A stretch of DNA of 64,000 nucleotides from Salidesulfovibrio onnuriiensis (GCF_008001235.1 NZ_CP040751.1:2917501-2981500); one strand, 5' to 3'; shown: positions 49,665-59,700, numbered from the stretch's first letter. The notes: generated by a model from the letters alone, not told the origin. Translations and numbers: made by a program.

Positions 49665-51428
49665 ATGCTCAAACGCCATTTTGAAAAAAAATGGGTCCAG
49701 AACGGGGCCCTGTTGCTCATGCTCGGCCTGCTGGTCTACTATTTCGGGTTCATCTTCGAATTCAAGTATGACTTCAACTGGACCATCCTGTACAAGGAGA
49801 CCCAGTACGGCTTCATGAGCGACTACCTGGTCAACGGCCTGAACCTGACCATCACCATTTCACTGTACTCCGCCATCCTCGCACTCGGTCTGGGCACCGT
49901 TTTCGGGCTGGCCCGGCTCTCCAAGTTCAAGCCGGTCTACTGGTTCGCCACCTGCTATGTTGAGCTGTTCCGCAACACCCCCATGCTCATCCAGCTCTTC
50001 TTCTGGAACTTCGCCCTGCCCTACGCCTTTCCGGAAGAAATCCGCTTCAAGCTCTTCGAACTGAATTTCGAGTTCTGGGTCGCCGTGGGCGGCCTGGGCA
50101 TCTTCACCAGCGCCTTCATGGCCGAGATCATACGCTCGGGCATCCAGTCCGTGCCCAAGGGGCTGCTGGAAGCGTCCTATTCCTCCGGCCTGAGTTTCGG
50201 CCAGACCCTGCGCAGGATCATTCTTCCCCTGGCCTTCCGGGAAATCATCCCGCCCCTGGGCAGCGAATTCCTCAACAACATGAAAAACTCCTCCCTGGCG
50301 CAGACCATCGGCGTCATGGAAGTCTTCTGGGCCATCAAGGAAGTTTCCTCGCTGACCTATCACAGCTTCGAAGCCCTCACGGCGGGCACGGTCATCTACA
50401 CCACCCTGTCGCTGTTCATCGCCGGTTTCATGGCCCTGATCAACGCCAAGCTCAAGATCGTACCCAAGGGACAGGAGAACACCCTCCGCAAAGTTGCAGA
50501 CCTGCTATTCGCTCCCTTCGGCATGGCCTACCGCCGCGCCTCGCGCACCAAACGCAGAATCGCCCGCAAACGCGCCGCATCCAAGACCCTCTCCCCGGCG
50601 GAACGCATGATGCAGCTCGCCTGGAAAGGGTTCGTTCTCAGCGCCCGGGGAGCCTTTCTGCTATTCCTCGCCGTCCTGCTCTACAAGACGACCATGGCCC
50701 TGCTGGGATTCAACTGGGAAGTCATATTCAAGAGCTTAAAAACCTTACTCATCTGGCGTTTTCCGGATGGCGCGGAGACCGAATTCTTCTACGGCCTGGG
50801 CGGTCTGTCCGTGTCCATTCTCATGGCGGTGTTCTCCATCTCCGGCAGTTTCCTCATCGGGCTCTTCGTGGGCATGGGCCGCACATCCACGCTCAAGTTC
50901 ATCCGCATCCCGTGCACGGCCTATATCGAACTGATCCGGGCCAACCCCCTGCTCATCGTCATCACTTGGGTCTTCTTCCTGATCCCGGTCATGTTCAAGT
51001 TCGAACTCAAGGCGTTCTGGGCCGGCACCTGGGCCTTAACCATTTTCTTCGGGGCCTACATAGCGGAAATCGTCCGGGCGGGTATTCAGAACATTCCCCC
51101 GGGCCAGGTGGAGGCCGCCAAGTCCACGGGGCTGAGCTACTTCCAGACCATGCGCAAGATCGTCCTGCCCCAGGCGCTGAAGCAGATGCTTCCGGCCCTG
51201 GTGGGCATGTTCATCGCCGACTTCAAGGACACCTCGCTGGTATATACCATCGGCGTCATGGACCTGACCCGCGCGGCCTACGCCATTAACAACCGGACCA
51301 TGATCTACCCGTTCGAGATCTACACCACAGTGGCCTTCCTCTACTTTGTCTGCTGCTTCTGCATGAGCAAGTACGCCGCCCACCTGGAAAGAAAACTCAG
51401 TCCCGAGCAGGTTCGCCTGGACATGTAA
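49665..51428 (+). CDS. Fused double permease of amino-acid ABC transporter
   Basis: A single 587-residue chain carries both membrane subunits that are usually separate HisQ/HisM-type proteins. Domain 1 (about residues 1-265) contains YVELFRNTPMLIQLFFWNFA and the EAA loop EASYSSGLSFGQTLRRIILP. A basic linker with a dense run of R and K (residues 285-315) follows. Domain 2 (about residues 320-575) contains YIELIRANPLLIVITWVFFL and EAAKSTGLSYFQTMRKIVLP. Each half has about five or six membrane segments. The two EAA loops can each contact one ATPase subunit. The fusion is in frame without internal stops. Third gene of the operon, closed by a terminator. Confidence 0.9.
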   Translation: MLKRHFEKKWVQNGALLLMLGLLVYYFGFIFEFKYDFNWTILYKETQYGFMSDYLVNGLNLTITISLYSAILALGLGTVFGLARLSKFKPVYWFATCYVELFRNTPMLIQLFFWNFALPYAFPEEIRFKLFELNFEFWVAVGGLGIFTSAFMAEIIRSGIQSVPKGLLEASYSSGLSFGQTLRRIILPLAFREIIPPLGSEFLNNMKNSSLAQTIGVMEVFWAIKEVSSLTYHSFEALTAGTVIYTTLSLFIAGFMALINAKLKIVPKGQENTLRKVADLLFAPFGMAYRRASRTKRRIARKRAASKTLSPAERMMQLAWKGFVLSARGAFLLFLAVLLYKTTMALLGFNWEVIFKSLKTLLIWRFPDGAETEFFYGLGGLSVSILMAVFSISGSFLIGLFVGMGRTSTLKFIRIPCTAYIELIRANPLLIVITWVFFLIPVMFKFELKAFWAGTWALTIFFGAYIAEIVRAGIQNIPPGQVEAAKSTGLSYFQTMRKIVLPQALKQMLPALVGMFIADFKDTSLVYTIGVMDLTRAAYAINNRTMIYPFEIYTTVAFLYFVCCFCMSKYAAHLERKLSPEQVRLDM

Positions 51429-51448
51429 CGGGAACCGCAAGACGAATA

Positions 51449-51478
51449 AAAGGGAGGGCCTCGGCTCTCCCTTTCTTT
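51449..51478 (+). terminator. Rho-independent terminator after ABC permease gene
   Basis: AAAGGGAG / CTCCCTTT stem with a 10-nt loop, followed by CTTTG. Confidence 0.82.
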
Positions 51479-51585
51479 GTTTGCATGACAATAAAAACCG
51501 GCCACCATGCTTTTCATCAAGGGGCCGAGAGAGTAGGTTCCACGCAACCCGAACAACACATCCTGCAACCTCAAAGGAGCACGAT

Positions 51586-51990
51586 ATGAGCAAGAAAGTA
51601 CTGACCCGCCTGCGCAAGGGCGAAGATCTGGTGGCCGAACTAACCCGGGTCGCCAGGGAAAACAATATCACCCGGGGCACGGTGCAGGTCATCGGCGCCC
51701 TGGAAAAGGCCGAACTGGGCTACTACAACCAGAAAACCTTCGAATACCAGGCCCACCCCGTGGACAAGAACGTGGAACTGCTGGCCGGCATGGGCAACAT
51801 CTCGCTCAAGGACGGCGAGATCTTCGTCCACCTGCACCTGACCCTTTCCGACGAAACCGGCGCGGCCCTGGGCGGCCACGCCATGGAAGGCTGTATCATC
51901 TTTGCGGCGGAGGCGTTTCTCCGCGAGGTAAAGGGCGCCCCCCTGAACCGCGTCTTCGACGACCCCACCAAGCTGTTCCTCTGGGGCTAA
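51586..51990 (+). CDS. PPC-domain (DUF296) protein, second copy
   Basis: A 134-residue single-domain protein of the same family as the product of 23291-23734. Features are LTRLRKGEDLVAELTRVARE, GTVQVIGALEKAELGYYNQK, EIFVHLHLTLSDETGAALGG and HAMEGCIIFAAEAFLREVKG. The HLHLTLS...GGHAMEG segment carries the conserved His residues; no AT-hook is present. The start at 51586 follows AAAGGAGC; longer frames lack support. It is flanked by terminators on both sides, so it is a single-gene unit. Function unknown; a metal-dependent or ligand-binding trimer is expected from the family. Confidence 0.85.
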   Translation: MSKKVLTRLRKGEDLVAELTRVARENNITRGTVQVIGALEKAELGYYNQKTFEYQAHPVDKNVELLAGMGNISLKDGEIFVHLHLTLSDETGAALGGHAMEGCIIFAAEAFLREVKGAPLNRVFDDPTKLFLWG

Positions 51991-52012
51991 ACTCCCAAAG
52001 CATACAATCATG

Positions 52013-52039
52013 AGGGCCTCCCAAGGGAGGCCTTTTTTT
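52013..52039 (+). terminator. Rho-independent terminator after second PPC gene
   Basis: GGCCTCCC / GGGAGGCC stem with an AA loop, followed by seven T. Confidence 0.92.
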
Positions 52040-52051
52040 GTGGGTAAAAAT

Positions 52052-52069
52052 GGTGCGCACACGTGCACC
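52052..52069. promoter_or_regulatory. Inverted repeat, candidate enhancer for the sigma-54 promoter
   Basis: GGTGC and GCACC separated by 8 bp, with the inner GTGCGCAC itself palindromic. Its centre lies about 83 bp upstream of the -24 element (about 107 bp before the predicted transcript start), a usual distance for binding of a sigma-54 activator. Which activator is unknown. Confidence 0.4.
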
Positions 52070-52141
52070 CTGCGTACACAAATCCGCGCCCGCGCAACTC
52101 CTCAAACAGTCATTTCAAACAATTTCAAGATATTACATTTC

Positions 52142-52157
52142 TGGCACGCGGGTTGCT
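52142..52157 (+). promoter_or_regulatory. Sigma-54 (RpoN) promoter of cytochrome c3 gene
   Basis: TGGCACGCGGGTTGCT matches the -24/-12 consensus TGGCAC-N5-TTGCT fully, with GG (52143-52144) and GC (52155-52156) separated by exactly 10 bases. It lies 41 bp before the gene start, in the right orientation. Confidence 0.85.
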
Positions 52158-52198
52158 AATGACAAGGCAACAATGGACCTCCAACGAAGGAGAATGTC

Positions 52199-52594
52199 AT
52201 GAGAACCAGAATATTCCAATGTGCCGTCATACTCGCCTTCCTGCTCTGCGTGGGGAATGCCTATGCGGGCGTGCAGGTACCGGCGGACATGCTCCTGGCC
52301 GCTCCCCAAGCCATGAAGGCCCAAAAGGCGGAAGTGCCGTTCTCGCACAATCAGCATGCAAAGGCCGGGGTCGAGTGCAAGACCTGCCACCACACCTGGG
52401 ACGGCAAGGCCGAAGTGCTCAAGTGTAGCAGCTCCGGCTGCCACGACCAGCCGGACAAGAAGGACAAGATGGCCTTTTACAAGGCGTTTCATGGCAAGGA
52501 TGAACACAGTTGCGTGGGCTGCCACAAGGCCGCCAAGAAGGCGGGCAACAAGCTGGCCCCCACCGCCTGCAAGGCCTGCCATGTAAAGAAGTAA
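52199..52594 (+). CDS. Periplasmic tetraheme cytochrome c3
   Basis: Class III cytochrome that shuttles electrons between periplasmic hydrogenases or formate dehydrogenases and membrane complexes in sulfate reducers. The 131-residue precursor has a signal peptide cleaved after AYA (about residue 23). Four heme sites follow: C60-C63-H64, C76-C81-H82 (a CX4CH site), C105-C108-H109 and C124-C127-H128. Extra histidines H50, H53, H65 and H98 supply distal ligands. The many lysines near the hemes are typical of type I c3. GAAGGAGA precedes the ATG. Driven by a consensus sigma-54 promoter and ended by a bidirectional terminator, so monocistronic and condition-dependent. Confidence 0.94.
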   Translation: MRTRIFQCAVILAFLLCVGNAYAGVQVPADMLLAAPQAMKAQKAEVPFSHNQHAKAGVECKTCHHTWDGKAEVLKCSSSGCHDQPDKKDKMAFYKAFHGKDEHSCVGCHKAAKKAGNKLAPTACKACHVKK

Positions 52595-52647
52595 CAAACC
52601 TCCACTCCCCGCAGTTCCGGGTGCCTCCTTCAACCGGAACGCATAGA

Positions 52648-52676
52648 AAAGCCCGCCATGTTCTATGGCGGGCTTT
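52648..52676. terminator. Bidirectional terminator between cytochrome c3 and rel genes
   Basis: AAAGCCCGCCAT / ATGGCGGGCTTT, 12-bp perfect stem with loop GTTCT; A-rich and T-rich flanks serve both strands. Confidence 0.88.
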
Positions 52677-52725
52677 CAAATTCTTTTTGAAGCAAAACGG
52701 CAGATGTTCGATTTTCAGCACTCGG

Positions 52726-54894
52726 CTACGAAACGCGCAGGGCCTCAATAACCGCGTTGAGATTCTTGACCTTTCCGAGGGCAGAATACAACTGGTTGAG
52801 GTCCTTGACCTCCACGGTGAATTCCAGCAGCGAAGTGCCGTCCACCTGGGAGGAAAACGTGCCGGAATCAATGTTCACGGCGGCCTCGCTGAGCAGCGTG
52901 CAGATCTTGCCCAGCATGCCCAGCCGGTTGTGGCACTTGATCCTGATCTTGGCCGGGTAGGACCGTTCCTCCTCGCCTTCCCAGGAAACGGCCAGCAGGC
53001 GCTCGGGCTCGAAATTCTTGACGTTATGACAGTCCACCCGGTGGATGGTCACGCCGCGCCCCCTGGTGATGTAGCCGGTGATGGGGTCGCCCGGCAGCGG
53101 GTTGCAGCAGCTGGCGAAACGGACCAGCATCTTGTCCACGCCGCTGATGTTCAGGCCGTCGGACTTGGACTTGGCCGCGGGCTTGGGCGGTTCGGGAGCC
53201 TTTTCCGGAATGCGTTCCGCTTCCGGCTCGTCGTGCAGCAGGGAATAGAGCCGCTTGAGCACCTTCTTGGCCGTCAGGTTCATGTACCCGACCTGAGCCA
53301 CGAGATCATCGGCGCAGGAGCAGTTGAACTCCTTGGCCAGATCCAGGAAGGAGCCGTCCTTCAAGGCCTTCTGCACGTTGACGCCCACACGGCGGCCTTC
53401 CTTTTCCAGCATTTCCTTGCCCAGGGCCAGGCTGCGCTCGCGTTCCACAGTGCGGATATGCTGCTTGATGCGGGTCCGGGCCTTGGCGGTATGGACGAAC
53501 TTGAGCCAGTCCCGGCTGGGGCTGCGATTCTTGTCCGTGATGACTTCCACGGAATCGCCGTTCTGAAGCTTGGTATGCAGCGGCACCAGGCGGCCGTTGA
53601 CCTTGGCCCCGGCACAGTGATCCCCCACCTGGGTATGAATGGCGTAGGCAAAGTCCACGGGCGTGGCCCCGTCCGGCATCTCCTTGATATCGCCGCTGGG
53701 GGTGAACACGTAGACCTCGTCCTGGAAAAGATCGAAACGCAGAGAGGCCATGAATTCGCGCGGATCGTTGAGCTCGCGCTGCCAGTCCAGGATCTGGCGC
53801 AGCCAGGTAAAACGCTCGGCGTCGCGCTGTCCGGAACTCTTGCCCTTTTTCCTGCCCTTGCCCACTTCCTTGTACTGCCAGTGGGCGGCCACGCCGTATT
53901 CCGCCACCTGGTGCATCTCCTCGGTACGGATCTGCACCTCGATACGCTCCCCGTCCGGCCCGATGACCGTGGAGTGCAGGGACTGGTACATGTTGGCCTT
54001 GGGAATGGAGATGTAGTCCTTGAACCGGCCTGAGATGGGCTTCCATTCGGCGTGGATGAGCCCCAGCACCGCGTAGCAGTCCTTGACCGAGGGCACGATG
54101 ATGCGGAAGGCGATGAGGTCGTATATCTCCTCGAAGCTCAGCTCCTGCTGCTGCATCTTCACGTGCGTGCTGTACAGGTGCTTGGTGCGTCCGTAGACCC
54201 GCCCCTGTATCTTGTTCTTGGTGAACATGTCCTCGATGAGCCCGATAACCTTGTCGATGTATTCCTGACCTGCGGACTTGTGCTTGGCCACGGCCTCGCT
54301 CAGCTGCTCGTAGACGTCGGGCTTGAGGTACTGGAGGCACATGTCCTCCAGCTCGGTCTTGATGCGGTGCAGGCCGAGCCTATTGCCCAGGGGCGCGTAG
54401 ATATCCAGGGTTTCCTGGGCGATCATGCGCTGCTTGATGGGCTTCATGTGCCCCAGGGTGCGCATGTTGTGCAGCCGGTCCGCCAGCTTGACCATGAGCA
54501 CGCGGATATCCTCGGCCATGGCCAGGATCATCTTGCGCATGTTCTCGGCCTGGGCCACGGCCTTGGACTCGAACTGCATCTTGCTGATCTTGGTCACCCC
54601 GTCCACGATGTCGGCCACTTCCTCGCCGAAGAGATCCTCGATCTCGTCGATGGTGGTGTCCGTGTCCTCCACGGTATCGTGCAGGAGCCCGGCCGCCACG
54701 CTGGCCTCGTCCAGCTGCATTTCCGCAAGCTGGTAGGCCACGGACATGGGGTGGGAAATATAGGGCTCGCCCGAAAGCCGCACCACGCCGTCGTGGGCCT
54801 GGGCCGCAAAGATGTACGCCTTCTGGATCAGGGCGAGGTCCGGGTCGTCGATATAGCTCGCGACCTTGTCGGTTATGTCATTTATTCGAATCAT
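52726..54894 (-). CDS. Bifunctional (p)ppGpp synthetase/hydrolase, RelA/SpoT family
   Basis: Makes and degrades the stringent-response alarmones. The 722-residue protein contains the HD hydrolase domain (residues 20-180; GLLHDTVEDT, LMVKLADRLHNMRTL), the synthetase domain (about 225-360; GRVYGRTKHLYSTH, SGRFKDYISIPKANMYQSLH), TGS (about 385-450; DEVYVFTPSGDIKEMP), a conserved-cysteine region (RFASCCNPLPGD) and a C-terminal ACT domain. The RFKD motif is the RxKD type of bifunctional enzymes. The start at 54894 lies 14 bp after the preceding gene's stop; a longer frame overlaps that gene and is rejected. It is the only RSH protein seen here. Confidence 0.94.
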   Translation of the reverse strand: MIRINDITDKVASYIDDPDLALIQKAYIFAAQAHDGVVRLSGEPYISHPMSVAYQLAEMQLDEASVAAGLLHDTVEDTDTTIDEIEDLFGEEVADIVDGVTKISKMQFESKAVAQAENMRKMILAMAEDIRVLMVKLADRLHNMRTLGHMKPIKQRMIAQETLDIYAPLGNRLGLHRIKTELEDMCLQYLKPDVYEQLSEAVAKHKSAGQEYIDKVIGLIEDMFTKNKIQGRVYGRTKHLYSTHVKMQQQELSFEEIYDLIAFRIIVPSVKDCYAVLGLIHAEWKPISGRFKDYISIPKANMYQSLHSTVIGPDGERIEVQIRTEEMHQVAEYGVAAHWQYKEVGKGRKKGKSSGQRDAERFTWLRQILDWQRELNDPREFMASLRFDLFQDEVYVFTPSGDIKEMPDGATPVDFAYAIHTQVGDHCAGAKVNGRLVPLHTKLQNGDSVEVITDKNRSPSRDWLKFVHTAKARTRIKQHIRTVERERSLALGKEMLEKEGRRVGVNVQKALKDGSFLDLAKEFNCSCADDLVAQVGYMNLTAKKVLKRLYSLLHDEPEAERIPEKAPEPPKPAAKSKSDGLNISGVDKMLVRFASCCNPLPGDPITGYITRGRGVTIHRVDCHNVKNFEPERLLAVSWEGEEERSYPAKIRIKCHNRLGMLGKICTLLSEAAVNIDSGTFSSQVDGTSLLEFTVEVKDLNQLYSALGKVKNLNAVIEALRVS

Positions 54895-54908
54895 GCTTGC
54901 ATATTTTT

Positions 54909-56552
54909 TCAGCGCCGCAGTTGCAGCACCTTGGGTATCCACCACTCGGTGTAGTTGTAGCCGATGCCGGCCGGAGCCGGTTTGACGCCCTGCACCTTGC
55001 CGTTCACGATGGGCAGGGAATACGGGACATACAGGAAGCAGTAAGGCTGTTCCTCGAAAAGAATTTCCTGCGCCCGGTCATAAATCTTCTTGCGCTCGTC
55101 CTGATCCAAGGTGTGCCGCCCCGCCTCGATAAGCCTGTCCAATTCCTCGTTCTTGTACCCGATGAAATTGAGGCCGTTGGGCGTCATCCGGGAGGAATGC
55201 CAGACCGTGTGCAGGTCCGGATCCTGGGTGATGCTCAACCCCAGGACAATGGCGTCGAACCGCCCCTTGTCCATGAATTCGTTGATGAACGCGGCCCACT
55301 CCACCACTCGGATATCCACCTTGATGCCGATATCCCGCAACCTCTCCTGGATGATGACACTGCACTTGACGCGCTGAGAGTTGCCCTGATTGGTCAGAAT
55401 GGTGAAATAAAACGGCTTTCCGTCTTTGTCCAGCAATCCGTCGCCGTCCGTATCCTTCCAGCCCGCCTGGGCCAGCAGTTCACGGGCCTTTTCCGGGTGA
55501 TATCCCCGGTCCCGGATCTTGTCGTTATACACCCAGGTTCCGGGCTTGTACGGCCCCACGGCCGGAATGCCCAGCCCCATGAGTACGCCCTTGACGATCT
55601 CCTGCTTGTCGATTGCGTAATCCAAGGCCTGGCGAACGCGCACGTCCTGGAAGAAGGGGTGCCTGAGATTGTAGGCCAGAAAGGAATAGCCGAAGGAAAG
55701 ATACTTGTACTTGTTGTAGCCGGCCCACTCGCTGCCCACGGTCTGACGCAGGTACTGCAGCGGTGTCAGGCCCATCATGTCCACGTTGCCCGCCTTGAGC
55801 TCCAGGAACTGGGTGGAGATGTCGCTCACGTTTCTGTAGACCAGGGAATCGATGTAGGGCTTGCCCTGGAAATAGTCCGGGTTGGCCTCCAGCACGGCCC
55901 GCCTGCCCGGAATCCATTCCTTGAGCTTGTACGCCCCGGCCCCCAGGGGCTCGCGGCTGTACCGGGTGTTGGAAATATCCTCGTTCTCCAGGGCATGCTT
56001 GGGAAGAATCTCCATGGCCCAGGTGACCAGGGAACGGGCATAGGGCTTATCGTAAAAGACCTCGAAGGAATACCTGCCGGTGCGGCGGAACTCCTTGATG
56101 GCCTTCCAGTCCCCGGAATAGGCCGTGGGCGTCTTGGGATCGATGAGCAGCTTGTAGGTAAACTCCACGTCCTCGGCCGTAAGCGGCTCCCCGTCGAACC
56201 AGCGGATATCCTCTCTAAGCTTGAACCGGAGATGCTTGCCGTTGTCCAACACCTCAAAGGACTCCGCGGCCCAGGGCACCAACTCAATGTCCTTGTTGTA
56301 CTGGAGAGGCGCAACGTAGACCTTGGAAGTGACGTCATGGGAACCGCTGTCCGAGGAGAGATAGGGAATAAAGTTGGTGAAATCGCCGATCACGGGTTCC
56401 ACCAGCTGCCCCCCGTATTCCGGGGTGTCGGGAATCTTCACCGAGGAGATGTCGACCCGTTTCACCTGCCTGCCGGAATCATTGGCGGAATCGCCGCAAC
56501 CGACGCACAGCAAGGGAATGATAAATATGAGTATGAGCTTTGCTACTTTCAT
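54909..56552 (-). CDS. Peptide/nickel-type ABC substrate-binding lipoprotein (family 5)
   Basis: Extracytoplasmic solute-binding protein of 547 residues, the DppA/OppA group. The signal peptide ends LLCVGCGDS, and the Cys after VG is the likely lipid attachment site, although the lipobox is not perfect. Family features include LRFKLREDIRWFDGEPLTAE with DVEFTYKLL, and QALDYAIDKQEIVKG. The C-terminus resembles peptide binders. No permease or ATPase genes are adjacent, so it relies on a transporter elsewhere or is an orphan. It precedes the rel gene by 14 bp on the same strand and may be co-transcribed with it. Confidence 0.88.
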   Translation of the reverse strand: MKVAKLILIFIIPLLCVGCGDSANDSGRQVKRVDISSVKIPDTPEYGGQLVEPVIGDFTNFIPYLSSDSGSHDVTSKVYVAPLQYNKDIELVPWAAESFEVLDNGKHLRFKLREDIRWFDGEPLTAEDVEFTYKLLIDPKTPTAYSGDWKAIKEFRRTGRYSFEVFYDKPYARSLVTWAMEILPKHALENEDISNTRYSREPLGAGAYKLKEWIPGRRAVLEANPDYFQGKPYIDSLVYRNVSDISTQFLELKAGNVDMMGLTPLQYLRQTVGSEWAGYNKYKYLSFGYSFLAYNLRHPFFQDVRVRQALDYAIDKQEIVKGVLMGLGIPAVGPYKPGTWVYNDKIRDRGYHPEKARELLAQAGWKDTDGDGLLDKDGKPFYFTILTNQGNSQRVKCSVIIQERLRDIGIKVDIRVVEWAAFINEFMDKGRFDAIVLGLSITQDPDLHTVWHSSRMTPNGLNFIGYKNEELDRLIEAGRHTLDQDERKKIYDRAQEILFEEQPYCFLYVPYSLPIVNGKVQGVKPAPAGIGYNYTEWWIPKVLQLRR

Positions 56553-56583
56553 TTTTTCTTGCCAAAAGGGGGTTATTGGATCA

Positions 56584-56614
56584 TATACAATTGATTCTTG
56601 GGGGGGGCGATCAA
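56584..56614 (-). promoter_or_regulatory. Possible promoter of the binding-lipoprotein gene with C8/G8 tract
   Basis: On the minus strand TTGATC (plus 56609-56614) and TGTATA (plus 56584-56589) are 19 bp apart; the spacer contains eight consecutive C (plus-strand G8 at 56600-56607). Weak -35/-10 quality, but the position before the ATG at 56552 fits. Confidence 0.35.
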
Positions 56615-56737
56615 AATCAATTCCTTTATTGCCCTAAATATTCCAAGAGCCCCAAGTATTACACAGAATTTTTGCCCCCGCCATACCGGAAATGTGGTCT
56701 TGGCCGGGGCTGAAATATCAAGGAGCTTTCGAGAAAA

Positions 56738-59700
56738 ATGGCCAACGGTGAAGAATCAGTTGTCAAACAGATCCTTCAGGATTTCGTGAACAACACCATC
56801 CCGGACTACATCCTAGAGATGGGGCAAAGCATCGCCGCCGCGGGCGGGGTCCAGAAGATGGACCTCAAGCAGCGCGAGCGATATTGGGATATCGACGGGC
56901 AGGTCGAAGGTGAGGATTTCCAGAATTATTCCTCGGAAATCGGCATCAATCTCGGAGACAGGGCCGTCAACTACTACTGCAACTGCCCGGATTCCTTTTC
57001 CGGGGTATGCAGGCACGTGGCCGCCACGGCCGTGAAGCTGCTCAAATCCCTGGACACGGAACAGGGAGAGGACATCCCGGCCCCCCGCACGGACTGGCAC
57101 CAGACCTTCCGCCCCTTTTTCGCCACCGAGCTGGAGCCGGAGTCTGGCAAACACTACATCATCTACCGCATCTACCCGGAACTGGGCAGGCTGCAGGTAG
57201 CCTTTTTCCGCGCCCGCCAGAACAAGTCCGGAATTTCCCAGGTCCAGAACGAAATCACCCTACAGCAGATCGTGGAAAACCCCGAATGGTGCGAAACTTC
57301 GCCCTTCCTGCCCCGGGTGGCGGGAATGATCGGCCATTACCTGGACTACTGGGGGCACAAGGTCGAAATCCCCGCAGGCCTGCACTCCTGGTTCTTCCGC
57401 TCCATCAAGGCCGAATACTACCTGTACCTGCGCGAAACCGACCAGCCCGTGCGCATCGAAAACAAGACCATGCAGCTCAAGCTCTCGCCGCGCCTTTCCG
57501 AGGACGGCCTGAACTTCGACATCATGCTCGCCCGCGAGGACAAGCTCCCCTTCCCCATCACCGCGGAAGACGAGGTATATTTCTACGGCCGCCTGCCCCT
57601 GTGGGTGTTCCGCAAGCAGGGCTTCTACCCGGTGCAGACCGGCCTCGACCCAGAACTCATCCAGGACATGGTTGAGCAGCAGCCCATCATCCCGCATTCG
57701 GACGTCTCCGAATTCCTGGACCGCGTCTGGACCAAAATCCCGCAGTCCGACCTTTACGGGCACGAGGACTTCCTGGAACGCTTGGGCCCCATTTTCCAGG
57801 CAGCCAATTACAACCCCAAGCTCTACCTGGACGAGGAAGGCAGCCTGCTGACCCTCAAGGTCCAGAACATCTACGAAAACGAGCACGGCGAATTCGTCCT
57901 GCCCGGCCCCAACCCGGACCTGCAGACCGGCAGCTACCACATAGAGGGCAAGAGCTACCTCATCCGCCGCGAGCAGCAGGAGGAAGCCATACTGCTGTCC
58001 GAACTGGCGGACATGGGCTTCCAGCCGCGCAGCAACCACATCTGGTTCATGGAGCAGGAAGAGGCCATCAACTTCCTGCTGGACTACTACCCCATGCTCA
58101 TCGAGGCCTACCGGGTCTTCGGCGAAAAGAACCTGACCCGCTACAAGGTCCGCAACTCCAAGCCCGAAATCGTGGCCGAGGTGGAGTCCGACGAAGAAAA
58201 CAAGTGGTTCAAGCTGGAAGTGTCCGTGGAATACGACGACCAGCGGGTGCCCATCGAAACCATCTGGAAGGCATGGACCAGCGGCAAGCGCTTCGTGCAG
58301 CTCAAGGACGGTTCCTACACCAGCCTGCCCGAAAGCTGGCTCAAGCGCCTGGGCTACAAGCTCAAGGCCCTGGGATACGACCCGGAAAAGCCGCCGCAGA
58401 AGGAATTCCAGCAGTTCGAGGTGCCGGTCCTGGACAAGATCCTGGACGACATTCCGAACGCCAAGACCGACGAATTCTTTGTGGAGCTGCGCCAGAAGAT
58501 AGAAAACTTCAAGGAAATAAGACAGGTAAATCAGCCAAAGAATCTCAACGCAACCCTGCGCCCCTACCAGCAGCAGGGTCTAAGCTACCTGAACTTCCTG
58601 CGCGAATACGGGTTCGGCGGCATCCTGGCCGACGAAATGGGGCTTGGAAAAACCATCCAGACCCTGTCCTTCATCCAGTCCATTGCCGAGTCCGGCAAGG
58701 CCGGCCCAAACCTGATCATCGTCCCCACCTCGGTGCTGCCCAACTGGGAGCGCGAGGCCCAGAAGTTCGTGCCCGACCTCACCAGGCTGACCATCTACGG
58801 CGCCAAGCGTGAGGATCTGTTCCAGCACATCAAGGACTCGGACCTGATCATCACCACGTATGCGCTCCTGCGCCGCGACCTGGATGAACTGCTCAAGTAC
58901 AAATACAACGCGGTGATCCTGGACGAGGCCCAGAACATCAAGAACCCGAACACCATCACGGCCCGTTCCGTGCGCAGGCTGGATGCGGACATGAAGCTCT
59001 GCCTGTCCGGTACGCCCATCGAGAACAACCTGTTCGAGCTGTGGTCCCTGTTCGAATTCCTCATGCCCGGCTTCCTGGGGTCCCAGCACTCCTTCCAGCG
59101 CGGCATCGTCAAGCCCATCAAGGACGGCGACGAGGACACCCTCAACTACCTGCGCTCGCGCGTGAAGCCCTTCATCCTGCGCCGCACCAAGTCCGAAGTG
59201 GCCAAGGACCTGCCGCCCAAGATCGAGACCACGCATTACTGCGACCTCATCGAGGAACAGCAGGTGCTTTATAGCGCCCTGGCCAAGAAGCTCAAGGACC
59301 AGGTGCTCAGGGACGTGGACGAAAAGGGCTTGGCCAAGAGCCAGATGTCCATTCTGGACGCCCTGCTCAAGCTGCGGCAGATCTGCTGCCACCCGCGCCT
59401 GCTGAAGCTGGACATCCCGGGCATCGACACCAACCTGCCCTCGGGCAAGTTCGACGCCTTCAAGGATCTGGTCACGGACATCATCGAAGGCGGCCACAAG
59501 GTGCTGGTCTTCTCCCAGTTCGTGTCCATGCTGCACATCATCCGCTCCTGGCTGGAGATCAAGGACATGCCCTTCTGCTACCTGGACGGCTCCTCCAAGG
59601 ACCGTTTTGACCAGGTGGACCGTTTCAACGACTCCCCGGACATCCCGATCTTCCTCATCTCGCTCAAGGCTGGCGGCACCGGCCTGAACCTGACCTCGGC

